Shown: positions 51,108-60,571, counted from the first letter of the stretch. The stretch is DNA of 64,000 bases from Myxococcaceae bacterium (GCA_905339255.1 CAJPFO010000066.1:23306-87305); one strand, 5' to 3'. Made by a program: numbers and translations. Notes: a model not told the origin generated them from the letters alone.

Positions 51108-53228
51108 TCAGTCCCGGCGCTCCGTGCGAGGCCCGAAGCGCGCCGCGAGCAGGCACGCCGCGACCCCGATCCCTCCGATCGAGGCGAGAAACATGCCGGT
51201 TCGGAAGCCGGCGGGCCGATAGACGAACTCGACCTCGCTCGACCCGGCCGGCACCGCGACCGCTCGACCGAAACCGTTGGCTCGGAGCACCACCGTCGGC
51301 GCTTCGTCGACGCGCGCTTCCCATCCCGGGAACCATGCATCCGAGACGACGACCCAGCCCGGCGTCGCTCCTTCGCTGCGGATGACGAGACGCTCCGGAT
51401 CGCTGACGACGAGCTCTGCGCGATCTCGCGACGGATCCGGGCTCGGCTCACCCTGCGCGGAATCGATCCCCTCGAGCAGCACTTCGCTGCGCGGGTCGAA
51501 GGCCGGAGATACGAGGCGCTCGAAGGTCGCCTGCGGGTCGTCGCTCGCGGGCTCTGCGCGGGCCACCCGCCAGGTACGCGGAAGCGCGTCCGGGTTCTCG
51601 AACACGAAGGGCCTTCCGCGGAAGCTCGTTCGTGCGGGATACTGCTTCACGACCCACTCGGGGGGCGAGGAGCTCACGACGAAACGGATCCCGAGTACGT
51701 CGAGAATCCGTCGCCGGGAGCCGTCCTCCGGGAGCTTCGCGTGCCCGAAGTACGGGAGGATGGCGCGTTCGTTGCGCTCGAGCGTGCTCGCCTCGCCACG
51801 CTCGAGGTAGGTGAGAACGCGCGCCGTCGATGCCGGAGAGAGCGGCTCGAGGTAGTTGATCACGTCGAATCCGACGGCCTCTTCTTCACGGCGCGCACGG
51901 TCGTCCCAGAGGACGCGACCCCCTTGCGGTCGCGGTGGGACGACCGACTGCACGGCGGTCACGGCGAGATCGGGAGCGATACGCCCGCGCGAGCGCGCGA
52001 AGGGCGCCTGCCGCGAACGCACGGCTTCGACCTGCACCCCGATCCCGACGACGGCGATCGCGAGGAGCGCGAACGCGCCGGTACGCGACCGGACTTCGAC
52101 CGCGCGCAGGGCCTGCTCGAGGCCGACTCCCGCACAGACGGCGAGCGTGAGGGTCGAGAGGAGCCGGTAGCGCATCGGAAACCGGAAGTCGCCGAAGAGC
52201 GGAAGACTTCGCATCCATCCATACACGGGTGTGTGATCCGCGAACGAGATCAGGAGCGCGAGGACTCCGGCGAAGAGGAGCGCGCTCGCGCGGAGGCGTC
52301 CGGGACCGCGCAGGATCGCCGCGAGAGGTGCGAGGACCAAGACGGCGATTCCCGGGATTCCGTCGCTCACGCCTCTCTCGAAGAGCCGGCCGAAGAACCC
52401 CCGCGGCTCGTGGAGGACGTCGATGAAGATCGCCTGCTCGGAATCGAGAGTCCCGAACGCGCGCGGCGTCTCGCCGACGATCTCGAAGGTCGGCAGCAGC
52501 TGCGGAGCCGCGAGCAAGAACGCGAGCCCCGCCGCGAGTGCGAGTCCGGTGACGCCACGTGCCGCGTTGGCTCGAGCGTTCCCGCCGGGCTCGAGAAGCG
52601 CCCCGATCGCGAGCGCTCCGGCGCCGAGCGTCGTGAGCAGCAGCAGATACGGCCAACCTGCGAGCGCCTGCATCCCGGCCGCAACCGCGAGCGCCGCGAC
52701 TCGCGGCGCCGACGGAGCGGCGAGGAGCCGGTCGACCCCGAGCAGGACCCCCGGAAGCCATGCCGCGGCATAGAGGATCGGCGGAGTCCAGACCGAGAAG
52801 AGCATGTACGGGGAGAAGCCGAAACCGATCGCGGCGACGATCGCCCCGCGCCAGCCTGCTCCGAGGGCGCGGGCGAGCGCGCCGGCGAAGAACGCGCCGA
52901 GCGCGAGGTGCAAGGCCATCAAGACGGTGTACGACTCCTGCGACGGGAGCAGGAGTGTCAGCGCGTTCGGCGGATAGAGGACTCCCGCCTGGAGCGTCGC
53001 GAGAAAGGGGCCTCCGAGTCCCTGGCGATCGTCCCAGAGCGGAAGGTCGCCGCCCTTGATTCGTGCCGCTGCGAGGTCGACGTTGGGACGGTAGTAGTGC
53101 CAGAAGTCGACGATGGCGTGCGGGGGGTTCGCATCGAGCCCCGGGAGTGCGGGTTTCGTGAGCAAACCGAGCCAGAGGCCCGAGACGAGCATCGCCACGG
53201 CAACGAGCACCGCCCACGACCGATCCAT
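51108..53228 (-). CDS. YfhO-like polytopic membrane protein
   Basis: A 706-aa membrane protein with about 12 hydrophobic helices in the first 400 residues and a soluble C-terminal domain ending in one last helix. Near the N-terminus D-F-W-H-Y-Y-R-P and LPLWDDRQGLGGPFLA, and in the C-terminal part SDAWFPGWEARVDEAP, match the YfhO family. YfhO relatives are GT-C-type glycosyltransferases that glycosylate lipoteichoic acid or other envelope polymers from a lipid-linked donor on the outer face. The neighbours (two other large membrane proteins, GT9) support envelope glycan work. Confidence 0.85.
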   Translation of the reverse strand: MDRSWAVLVAVAMLVSGLWLGLLTKPALPGLDANPPHAIVDFWHYYRPNVDLAAARIKGGDLPLWDDRQGLGGPFLATLQAGVLYPPNALTLLLPSQESYTVLMALHLALGAFFAGALARALGAGWRGAIVAAIGFGFSPYMLFSVWTPPILYAAAWLPGVLLGVDRLLAAPSAPRVAALAVAAGMQALAGWPYLLLLTTLGAGALAIGALLEPGGNARANAARGVTGLALAAGLAFLLAAPQLLPTFEIVGETPRAFGTLDSEQAIFIDVLHEPRGFFGRLFERGVSDGIPGIAVLVLAPLAAILRGPGRLRASALLFAGVLALLISFADHTPVYGWMRSLPLFGDFRFPMRYRLLSTLTLAVCAGVGLEQALRAVEVRSRTGAFALLAIAVVGIGVQVEAVRSRQAPFARSRGRIAPDLAVTAVQSVVPPRPQGGRVLWDDRARREEEAVGFDVINYLEPLSPASTARVLTYLERGEASTLERNERAILPYFGHAKLPEDGSRRRILDVLGIRFVVSSSPPEWVVKQYPARTSFRGRPFVFENPDALPRTWRVARAEPASDDPQATFERLVSPAFDPRSEVLLEGIDSAQGEPSPDPSRDRAELVVSDPERLVIRSEGATPGWVVVSDAWFPGWEARVDEAPTVVLRANGFGRAVAVPAGSSEVEFVYRPAGFRTGMFLASIGGIGVAACLLAARFGPRTERRD

Positions 53229-53315
53229 TGCAGCGATCTCCCGATGCGCGTGTCCGACCCGTGCCGCGCACGCGGGGCCGTAGCATACGCGCGCCGGAGC
53301 CTCCCGGGCAGGGTC

Positions 53316-55067
53316 CTATGCGCGCTCCGAAGGCCGACGTGGGGAGCGCCACGCCTCGGCCGCTCGCGCTGCGACGTCGCCCAGGAAGGCGCAGGCGGTC
53401 ACGATCAGGATGGGCTGGACGACGAGCCGGTAGCGCGACTCCATCACCTCCGTTGCGGAGCTTCCCACCACCACGCCGAGCGGGACGACGACCAGTGCGA
53501 GCAGCGGGAAGCGCCGACGGTCGCGCCCGGAGACGACCTCGAAAACGAGGACGACCGACCAGCCGAGGAACGATCCCGCGATGAGCGCCTGCATGCCGAG
53601 ATCCTGTGCCCGCAGGTAGAGTGCCGAGAAGCCGTTGTAGAGATCGAGCCGCAGCCCTCGCGGTTCTCCCGACACGAGCTCGCGTTGCCCCTCGAGGAGC
53701 GCCTCTGCGAGCGATCGATGCATCGGTTCGGACCGGAAGCCGAGGAGCCATCGAAGGTTCATCTCGTACGTCGGATAGACTCGGGTCGGGTAGAGCTCGC
53801 GTCGCGCGAAGAGCATCCGTACGGACATCGTGAGCGTATCGACGACGTACTTTCCCGGATTCGCCCGTAGCGCTTCCCACGCGAGGCCCCGACAGATCTC
53901 TTCGATCTCCTCCTTCGAGTAGCCGAGCGGGCTCAGCTGTTGGCCGAGATCCCACCACGTTCCGAGGGCGATCTTCTGCAGGCGGCGCCCGCGGACCTCC
54001 TCGGCGAGTTTCCGGAACGCCGGCGATCCCGTCGCCGACGCCGTCTCGATCGACAGGTACTTCGAGCCGCCCCGAGCGTATAGGTCTCCACCGACACTTC
54101 GCCCGACCCCCTCGATCTCGTCGGCCGAGTAGCCGAGCCAGAAGAGCTGCATGGCGAGCCACTGCCCGTCGATCGCGAGATACTGCGGGGGGCGTTGCTC
54201 GAGATCCGAGGCGAGCTTCCGAAGCGAGGGCGAGCCGTGTTCCTTCGCCCGGCCGACGGAGACGTACTGGGTCCGGTCGGCTTCGAGCGGCTCGTCGATC
54301 TCCACGGGAAGGCTCTTTCCGGCGAGCACGACGCGGTTGTAGAGATGGAGCCAGAAGCCGCCGACGATCCGACGGCTGCCGTAGATCGAATGGTTCGCGA
54401 GAGACTGTGCCGCCGGGATCACGGCGAACGCCACGAGCAGGAGCGCCCAGAACCCGAATGCGCGCGCCTTCCATTGGTGGACGACGACGCCGATCCAAAG
54501 GAGTGGAAAGATCGCGAGGAGCACGGTCTTGAGGAGCACTGCATAGCCCGCGATCAGGAATGCTCCGACGAGGGCGCCACGCCGTTCGAGGAGCGTTCCC
54601 TTCAAGAAGAGGAGTACCGAGCCCGTGACGAGCAGGCACGAGATGGTTTCGCTCATCACGAGCGCGGCGAAGTTGAGAAAGGGAAACGATGCGAAATAGA
54701 CGAGCGCCGCGACGGCCCCCGTCTTCGGACCGCGTAGCAGGACGCCGATCGAACGAACGAGGAGCCCCGTGACGACGTAGGCGCCGAACTGGAGCAGGCG
54801 CAGGAGTGTCACCCAATCGGCGCCGATCGCCCCCGCCGCGTCCTCGACGAGTGCAAGGATGAGCCCGTATCCGCCGAGCGCGTAGTAGCTCCCGACTCCG
54901 CTGAACGACGGATAGAAGCTCTCCCAGACGAAGCCTCCCGTTCGCAGGTACTGCGCACCGACCCAGTACCATGCGGAATCGCTCTGCTTCGGGAGAAGAG
55001 GAACACCGCTGTAGACGAACGCGGTCAGCGCGACAGCGATCGCGAGCGCGATCCGGAGGCCGATCAC
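53316..55067 (-). CDS. GT-C-like membrane protein with an internally duplicated soluble region
   Basis: A 583-aa membrane protein from GTG 55067, with no clear ribosome site. Helices occupy residues 5-25 and about 65-240 and the C-terminal 120 residues. KQSDSAWYWVGAQYL after helix one has an acidic residue placed as in GT39/GT83-type transferases. Residues 268-323 and 337-393 repeat each other: GSPxxRKLAxxL and LGYSxxEIExxxR appear in both at matching distances with a one-residue shift. This duplicated segment probably lies on the outside and may bind a polymer. I recognise no family for it. Its stop is 87 bases before the YfhO-like gene on the same strand. Confidence 0.75.
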   Translation of the reverse strand: MIGLRIALAIAVALTAFVYSGVPLLPKQSDSAWYWVGAQYLRTGGFVWESFYPSFSGVGSYYALGGYGLILALVEDAAGAIGADWVTLLRLLQFGAYVVTGLLVRSIGVLLRGPKTGAVAALVYFASFPFLNFAALVMSETISCLLVTGSVLLFLKGTLLERRGALVGAFLIAGYAVLLKTVLLAIFPLLWIGVVVHQWKARAFGFWALLLVAFAVIPAAQSLANHSIYGSRRIVGGFWLHLYNRVVLAGKSLPVEIDEPLEADRTQYVSVGRAKEHGSPSLRKLASDLEQRPPQYLAIDGQWLAMQLFWLGYSADEIEGVGRSVGGDLYARGGSKYLSIETASATGSPAFRKLAEEVRGRRLQKIALGTWWDLGQQLSPLGYSKEEIEEICRGLAWEALRANPGKYVVDTLTMSVRMLFARRELYPTRVYPTYEMNLRWLLGFRSEPMHRSLAEALLEGQRELVSGEPRGLRLDLYNGFSALYLRAQDLGMQALIAGSFLGWSVVLVFEVVSGRDRRRFPLLALVVVPLGVVVGSSATEVMESRYRLVVQPILIVTACAFLGDVAARAAEAWRSPRRPSERA

Positions 55068-55482
55068 GGAAGGATCGGTCGATGCTCACGACACGGCCGA
55101 GCCGCGCCGCGGCGGGCTCCGACGTTCGCGAACCGTACGGCCCGCTCGGACCGCTCGCCCCCCGCGAGCGCACGGCGCGACCCGGACGGTGCAGGATCCG
55201 GACGACGCATCTTCTCCCTTCCGAGCGACCGCCGCAGAGTCGGCCTTCGTCGCGAGAGTATCGCGGAAGGCTCGCCGGTCGCGAGTGCGACGCATCCGAC
55301 GCAGCGGGTGCGCAAGAGCCCGGGGGCCAGCCGGCGCTTCGATTGCGAAGCCCATCCGGAGCGGACGGCGGGATCGGGCTCCCGAGCTCGTGCGGCGGCA
55401 TCGGCCAAGACCTACCCTGCGGCCGCCGCGGAATGCGACCTCGAGCTCGGCGTCACGAGTGCAGGAGCAGACGGTTCGAACC
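55068..55482. other. Divergent intergenic region without recognisable gene
   Basis: A 415-bp gap between two divergent membrane-protein genes. It is GC-rich throughout with no near-consensus promoter and no codon pattern I trust. The plus-strand frame upstream of 55483 is open from 55189, but its translation is Arg/Ser-rich and unlike an N-terminus. The only structured spot is GGTTCGAACC at 55473-55482, touching the next ATG. Promoters for both genes must lie here. Confidence 0.6.
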
Positions 55483-57525
55483 ATGGCGTGGAATCCGACC
55501 CTGGCCGCCGCGCTTCTTGCCGCCGCCTCGATCACGGCCGTCGCGGCTTGGCTGCCGATCCGCTTCGAGGCGCCGCCGAACCCGCTCGGCATCGTGAGCG
55601 TCGCGACGGTCACGGGCTATCCGGCTCAAAAGGAAATGTTCTGGCTCGCCTTCGGGACGGGAGCGGGCGCCCTCGTTGCGTGGCTCGTCGCGAGCTTCTT
55701 CGCACGTCGCTCTCCGGAGCCGCGAGAGCAGATCAGAATCGAGGTCGCTGCGGCCGCGTCGCTCTGCAGCGCACTCCTCCTCCCGTCACCGCTTCGCGAG
55801 GCCGGGATCGTCGCATGCGGCGTGTTCTGCTTCTCGCGTGTCTCGAAGGCACCTCACGCTCCCGAGGGCCTCGTGCCGGTGCCCCACGAGGAATCGCAAG
55901 CGCAGCGGCCGCGAGTGGAATCGCTGCTCGTCGGTTTCGCGATCGTCGGCTTCGCGTTGCTTCGGCCGAGGATCTGGCTCTCGCTCTCGAACCTCGCGAA
56001 CGGTGTCCCCGATCTGGCCTTCGCGAGCGACGATTGGGGATTCCTCTCCGAGCTCGGACAGCACCTCGCCTGGGCCGATGCGGTGCGTCGCGGAGAATGG
56101 CCGGGAGTCGACTACTTCTCGCTCTACGGTCCGCTCGTGAGCCTCGGAATCGAGCGGGCCTGGGCGATCGCCGGGCGCTCGATCGCGACGATGACCCTCT
56201 ATGTCGAACTCGTCTCGGCGTGGGGGGCGGTCGCCGCGATGTGGCTCGCGGCGCGGCACCTCCGGCACCGAGTCCTCGCATTGCTCGTTCCCTTGCTCGC
56301 GCTTCCGATCCGTGGCCGTTACGGCCTCGGGCTCACGGGTCTGCTCTTCTTCTCGTATGCGATCACATCGGGCCGCGCGTGGCCGATGCTCGCTTCCGGA
56401 GCGACGGCGGGAGTCGCGCTCTTCTACAGTCAGGAGTTCGGCCTCGCGCTCGTATTGACGGCGGGCGCCGGGCTCGCGGTGCGGAGGAATCTCGGGAGCT
56501 GCATCGCCTTCGTGGCGGGTCTCGCCGCCGTGGTCGCGAGCGTGAGCGCCTGGCTCGCGAGCGGAGGGGCACTCGGCGCTGCACTTCACGACATGGTGTC
56601 GTATCCCACGTGGGTCATGGCGGGATTCGGCAAGCTGCCCTTCCCGGCGCTCCTTCCGGCGCTCCCTCTGCCGCTCGACCGGCTCTTCGCCGGAGGGACG
56701 ATCCTGCTTCGCCTCGCTCATGCGACCATCGCCACGTACGTCGTCGCCCTGCTCATGATCCTCCGGGCCGATCGGCTTCGGCCGCGCCGGCTCGGTTCCG
56801 ACCTCTCGAGACTTCGTGACGAGCTCCGGGACGATCCGCGCAGGCTCGGCATCGCCATGGTGGCCCTCTACGGCCTGATCGCGTTCCGATCGGGGATGGG
56901 GCGGAGCGAGATCATCAATCTCGTCCAGGCGAGTGGATCCGCCGGCATCCTGCTCGTCGTCGCCCTCGATCGGACGATCGAAGCGTTGCGACACCGACCC
57001 TCGCGCGGGCTCGCGACCTGGCGTCTTGCAGCGCTCGGCGTCTTCGTTTCGGTCGGCGCCTTTCTCCAATATTCGGGCTGGGTCTTCGTCCAGTCCGCGA
57101 TCGAGACGGCGTCGGCGATCGGATCGATCGCTTCGGGCGGCGCCGCGCCGCGCGGCGATCCGGCGATCGCGAGGCTCGCGGCCTGGGTCGAATCACAGGA
57201 TCTCGACGACGACGACGTCCTCTTCTTGCCGAGCCACGCAGCGTACTACTACCTGACCGACCGGAGAAGCCCGATCCGATTCGTGGTGGCGCAGCATCTG
57301 GTGACGGACGAGCAGCGGCGGGAGACGCTCGAACGTCTTCGCGCGAACCCACCTCGCTACGTGATCTGGTCGCCGCGCTCGCTCGTCCTCGACGGGATTG
57401 CGCACGAGCAATACCTCGGGCCCGAGATCATGCGCTGGCTCCAGGACGAGTACGCCTTGCTCCGCGTGCAGGACCAGTCGTCGATCCTCGAGCGGCGTCC
57501 GTCGGCCGACGGGAGCGCTCGCTGA
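55483..57525 (+). CDS. Large polytopic membrane protein, possible GT-C glycosyltransferase
   Basis: A 680-aa protein with about 12 hydrophobic segments, beginning at ATG 55483. The stretch LAFASDDWGFLSELGQHL after an early helix, with an Asp-Asp-Trp, and WPGVDYFSLYGPL resemble the first extracytoplasmic loop of GT-C enzymes that use lipid-linked sugars. The C-terminal 130 residues are soluble with DDDVLFLPSHAAYYYLTDRR, then a short alpha/beta segment. No exact family is recognised. It is divergent from the duplicated-loop protein and precedes a GT9 gene by 149 bases. The ribosome site is weak (AGGAG 15 bases upstream), so the start may differ. Confidence 0.75.
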   Translation: MAWNPTLAAALLAAASITAVAAWLPIRFEAPPNPLGIVSVATVTGYPAQKEMFWLAFGTGAGALVAWLVASFFARRSPEPREQIRIEVAAAASLCSALLLPSPLREAGIVACGVFCFSRVSKAPHAPEGLVPVPHEESQAQRPRVESLLVGFAIVGFALLRPRIWLSLSNLANGVPDLAFASDDWGFLSELGQHLAWADAVRRGEWPGVDYFSLYGPLVSLGIERAWAIAGRSIATMTLYVELVSAWGAVAAMWLAARHLRHRVLALLVPLLALPIRGRYGLGLTGLLFFSYAITSGRAWPMLASGATAGVALFYSQEFGLALVLTAGAGLAVRRNLGSCIAFVAGLAAVVASVSAWLASGGALGAALHDMVSYPTWVMAGFGKLPFPALLPALPLPLDRLFAGGTILLRLAHATIATYVVALLMILRADRLRPRRLGSDLSRLRDELRDDPRRLGIAMVALYGLIAFRSGMGRSEIINLVQASGSAGILLVVALDRTIEALRHRPSRGLATWRLAALGVFVSVGAFLQYSGWVFVQSAIETASAIGSIASGGAAPRGDPAIARLAAWVESQDLDDDDVLFLPSHAAYYYLTDRRSPIRFVVAQHLVTDEQRRETLERLRANPPRYVIWSPRSLVLDGIAHEQYLGPEIMRWLQDEYALLRVQDQSSILERRPSADGSAR

Positions 57526-57674
57526 GCGGCCGAGCCCGGTGCGGCAACGAGGTGCGCCGGCCGGCCCCGAACCCTCGGGACGCTTTCCCGATCGCGGTGC
57601 CTCGCGACCTCAGGGCGGGACACGTATCGGCCGATCTGGCAAGCTCGCAGGCCGACCCGGAGGAGCCCGTCGCG

Positions 57675-58940
57675 ATGCGCCCCGCTCGACCGAACCGCCG
57701 CTACGAGGCGGCCCTCTGGCTCGACAAGCGGGTGGGGCCGCTCCTCTGCACGCTGCTGCTCGGTGTGAGGCGTCTGCTCCGACGCGCGCCGCCGATGCGG
57801 GACACCCCGATTTCGAAGATCCTCGTGCTCAAGTTCTGGGGGATGGGAAGCATCGTCCTCGCGTCGCCGCTTCTCGTAGCGCTTCGTGAGCGGCATCCCG
57901 AGGCGAGGATCGATTTCGCGACGCTCGAGGAGAACGACGCGCTCCTGCGGCTCGTGCCGTACGTCGATCGGCGCATCACGCTCGGGCTCGGCAAGGGGAT
58001 CCCGCGTTTCCTCCTCGATACGCTGCGGCTGATCCTTCGTGTGCGACGCGAGCGCTACGACCTCCTGCTCGATCTCGAGTTCTTCACCCGGTACACGGCG
58101 ATCTTCTCGTTCCTCGCGAACGCCCGGATCACCCGGGGATTCAGCGCGAAGGGGAGCGCGCGCGGGCAGCTCCACGACGTCGAGGTCCCCTTCAACGCCT
58201 ATCATCACGTCGCGACCAACTTCCTGACCCTCCTCGAAGCGAACCCGCTGCGGGTGATTCCGGCGCGCCCGGGCGACGAGCAGGTCGTTCTTCCCGCGCT
58301 CGCGGCGGGAGAGGCCGCGCGAGCGCGCTGCGACGCCGCGCTCGCGTCGCAGCCGGGCTACCGGACCGGCAGGCCGACGGTCGTGATCAACCCGAACACG
58401 GGAGACATGGCGCTCGAACGTCGCTGGCCTCCCGAGCTCATGGCCGAGTTGCTCCGGGAACTCGCGCGCTCCGAGGACGTGAATCTCGTCTTGACGGGCT
58501 CGAGCGGCGAACGACCCTTCGTCGAATCCGTGGTACGCCTGGCCGGGATCGAGGGGCGGGGAGTCGTCGCGGCGGGGAAGCTCGACCTCGAGGCCTTCAT
58601 CGCGCTCCTCGAGCGGGCGCACGTCGTCGTGACGAACGACAGCGGACCGCTCCATCTGGCGCGCGCGGCAGGAGCGCCGGTCGTGGCGCTCTTCGGTCCC
58701 GAGACGCCCGTTCTCTACGGGCCGCTCCGCAGTCGCGACGTCCAACCGTTTCGCGTCCACTACCGGGGGCTCGCCTGCTCCCCCTGCATGTTCGTCCACG
58801 ACAACAAGGTCCTCTCGTGCTGGTTCGCGCAGGCGCGCTGCATGACCGAGATCGAGCCGCGCGAGGTCCTGGCGTCGGTACGCGAGCTGCTCGAAGCCGG
58901 CCACGCGGCGGCAGCGAGGCGGGTCGCGGCGCGACCCTGA
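57675..58940 (+). CDS. Glycosyltransferase family 9 (heptosyltransferase-like)
   Basis: A 421-aa GT9 enzyme related to lipopolysaccharide heptosyltransferases, which add ADP-heptose to the core. N-terminal ISKILVLKFWGMGSIVLASPLL has the standard family start with the G-x-G-S/D turn. The C-terminal half has VVINPNTG, a W-P-P-E-L-M-A segment, then VVTNDSGPLHLARAAGAPVVALFGPETP with the donor-binding residues. Cys-rich C-S-P-C-M-F and A-R-C-M are typical of WaaF/WaaQ-type proteins. I chose ATG 57675; the frame is open further upstream (57552) without a ribosome site. Residues before 45 form an unusual basic N-terminal extension with a hydrophobic patch. Confidence 0.88.
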   Translation: MRPARPNRRYEAALWLDKRVGPLLCTLLLGVRRLLRRAPPMRDTPISKILVLKFWGMGSIVLASPLLVALRERHPEARIDFATLEENDALLRLVPYVDRRITLGLGKGIPRFLLDTLRLILRVRRERYDLLLDLEFFTRYTAIFSFLANARITRGFSAKGSARGQLHDVEVPFNAYHHVATNFLTLLEANPLRVIPARPGDEQVVLPALAAGEAARARCDAALASQPGYRTGRPTVVINPNTGDMALERRWPPELMAELLRELARSEDVNLVLTGSSGERPFVESVVRLAGIEGRGVVAAGKLDLEAFIALLERAHVVVTNDSGPLHLARAAGAPVVALFGPETPVLYGPLRSRDVQPFRVHYRGLACSPCMFVHDNKVLSCWFAQARCMTEIEPREVLASVRELLEAGHAAAARRVAARP

Positions 58941-59098
58941 GCCGGTCCAGGGGCTCGGCCTCGGGGAGCGCATCGCCCTCGGAGGACTCGGAAGCAGCGC
59001 CACGGCCGAAGCGGTCGCCCCGCGGGGAAATGTTGGCCACCAGCCAGTCCGGGATCGGAGCGCGCGACGTGAGGGGCATCGGAGAGGTCCCGCCGGCA

Positions 59099-59127
59099 TT
59101 GACACGAGGAGCCGGCTCGTTCAAACT
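59099..59127 (+). promoter_or_regulatory. Candidate regulated promoter upstream of the hypothetical gene
   Basis: TTGACA at 59099-59104 is a perfect -35 box. A 17-base spacer leads to CAAACT at 59122-59127, a poor -10 box that is overlapped by the inverted repeat at 59123-59145. This resembles the arrangement upstream of the TetR gene at 11259, but the -10 fit is weak. Confidence 0.42.
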
Positions 59128-59145
59128 GAAAACGACATTCAGTTT
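59123..59145. promoter_or_regulatory. Inverted-repeat operator candidate
   Basis: AAACTGAA and TTCAGTTT are perfect 8-bp arms around AACGACA, in a markedly AT-rich pocket 42 bases upstream of the ATG at 59188. A dimeric regulator, TetR-like by geometry, probably binds here. No regulator gene is adjacent. Confidence 0.65.
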
Positions 59146-59187
59146 CATTTTGTCTCGCCATGCAGCGGGACGTCTGTGGAGGTAGGG

Positions 59188-59640
59188 ATGCGATTGCAGG
59201 CCGGACACGTCCCGTTCGCCCCGGTCCCGGACCGCCGGGCCGCCGAACCCTCGCTCCGCGCGCTCCGTCTCCTCGTGGGCTGGCTCGCGCTCCACGGCAG
59301 GCCGGCCCTCGAGGGGCTCTTTCCCGAGCGCGTCCCGCTCTCGGGCGAGCCGCGCACTTGCGAGCTTCTCTTCGGCGTCGTCGCGGCGGCGTGTCGTTGT
59401 GAGCGCATCCGTGCGCGCCTCGAACTCTTCGTGGCCGCGCGACTCGGCGGCACGCTCCTTCGCGTCGCAGAGGAGTCGGTTTCGGATCTCGCCTTGCGTT
59501 TCGATCGCGAGCGTTGCGTGATCGACGACCGGGAGCTCCACGCCTGGCTCCTCGCGCTCCATACGCATCCGAGTGTCGCCGCGAGGCCTCTCTCGGAGCG
59601 TGTCGCCGACGAGATCGAGCGCAGGCGGCGCCTCGATTGA
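59188..59640 (+). CDS. Hypothetical protein
   Basis: A 150-aa cytoplasmic protein with no signal peptide or membrane helix. ATG 59188 is chosen because GGAGG lies five bases upstream; GTG 59176 is in frame too. The translation is helical and Arg/Leu-rich (ALRLLVGWLALHGRPALEGLF, RARLELFVAARLGGTLLRVAEE) with a Cys pair at AACRCER. I recognise no family. It stands alone behind a palindromic operator and a TTGACA box, so it is probably induced or repressed by an unlinked regulator. It converges on the alpha/beta hydrolase. Confidence 0.65.
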   Translation: MRLQAGHVPFAPVPDRRAAEPSLRALRLLVGWLALHGRPALEGLFPERVPLSGEPRTCELLFGVVAAACRCERIRARLELFVAARLGGTLLRVAEESVSDLALRFDRERCVIDDRELHAWLLALHTHPSVAARPLSERVADEIERRRRLD

Positions 59641-59674
59641 GGTGGCCGCCGCCCGGCCGGATCGAGTCGGTCTC

Positions 59675-60571
59675 CTAGCCGCGCGAGAGGTGCTCGCGCA
59701 GGAAGGTGACCTGGTCCCCACTCGCGGCCTCGAAGAGATCGCCCAGGTAGATCTCGAAGTGCTGGCAGTCGTAGTGCTTCGCGGTCCCGCAGCGCGCACG
59801 CCGCGCGGCCTCGACGGCCGGTCCGGGAGGCGTCACGACGTCGCGGTCGGCGACGCAGACGAGAAGCGGGGCCTCGATCCGCGCGGCGCTCGAGAGTGGG
59901 CGGTAGCGCTGGACGTGAAGGACGATCCTGGCGGCGACCGTGTTCTTCCAGGTTCCGCCGGGCGGTGAGAGGGCGAGGTAGCCCGGCATCGAGTCGGGCG
60001 ACGTGAGGACGGCGAGCGATCCGGGAGGGCCGACGACCGCGATCTCGTGAGGCGCGAGTCCGAGAAGCGCGTGCGCCGAGTCGCGAAGGCCGGCCGCGAG
60101 GAGTTTGAGCATCTGGGTTGCCGTACCGCCCGAGGCGCGGGGATCGCAGTAAGGCACCTGCGAGACGATCGCAGCGAGCCTCGGATCCTCGGCGCCGATC
60201 GTGAGCACGTGCCCTCCGCTGAACGAGGTTCCCCAGATCGCGATCCGCTCGGCGTCGATCTCGGGCCGTGAACGGGCGAAGGCGATCGCTGCGCGCCAAT
60301 CCTCGAGCTGTCTCTCGATGTCGAGAAGCTGGCGCGGCTCGCCTTGGCTCGCCCCGAAATGACGGTAGTCGAATACCAGCGCCGCGAAGCCCGCCGCGGC
60401 GAAGCGCTCGGCGTACGCGTCGAGGCGGACTTCGCGGGTTCCGGCGAAGCCGTGCGCCAGCACGACGCATGCGAAGGGCTGCGCGCCCGAAGGAACGTAG
60501 AGCCACGCCGCGCAGCGCGATCCCGCGCTCTCGAAGCCGACGTCGCTTCTCGAGAAGGGTCCGGGGTCCAT
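59675..60571 (-). CDS. Alpha/beta hydrolase
   Basis: A 298-aa serine hydrolase. The oxyanion strand VVLAHGFAGTRE is followed by nucleophile Ser in GTSFSGGH, the acid Asp in CVADRDVVTPPGPA and the base His in CQHFEIY. The lid region (about 150-210) is mostly helical. This architecture matches DLH-like or X-Pro dipeptidyl-type hydrolases of small esters, and no exact substrate is clear. ATG 60571 has GGAGGAG four bases upstream. No signal peptide, so it is cytoplasmic. It is divergent from ElbB. Confidence 0.88.
   Translation of the reverse strand: MDPGPFSRSDVGFESAGSRCAAWLYVPSGAQPFACVVLAHGFAGTREVRLDAYAERFAAAGFAALVFDYRHFGASQGEPRQLLDIERQLEDWRAAIAFARSRPEIDAERIAIWGTSFSGGHVLTIGAEDPRLAAIVSQVPYCDPRASGGTATQMLKLLAAGLRDSAHALLGLAPHEIAVVGPPGSLAVLTSPDSMPGYLALSPPGGTWKNTVAARIVLHVQRYRPLSSAARIEAPLLVCVADRDVVTPPGPAVEAARRARCGTAKHYDCQHFEIYLGDLFEAASGDQVTFLREHLSRG

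Noticed and set aside
55473..55482. GGTTCGAACC as a tRNA T-loop
   Set aside because: No matching acceptor, D or anticodon stems are found around it; it is a short palindrome next to a start codon.
55189..55482. N-terminal extension of the 680-aa membrane protein
   Set aside because: The in-frame upstream sequence is Arg/Ser-rich, lacks a ribosome site and does not resemble a membrane-protein start.
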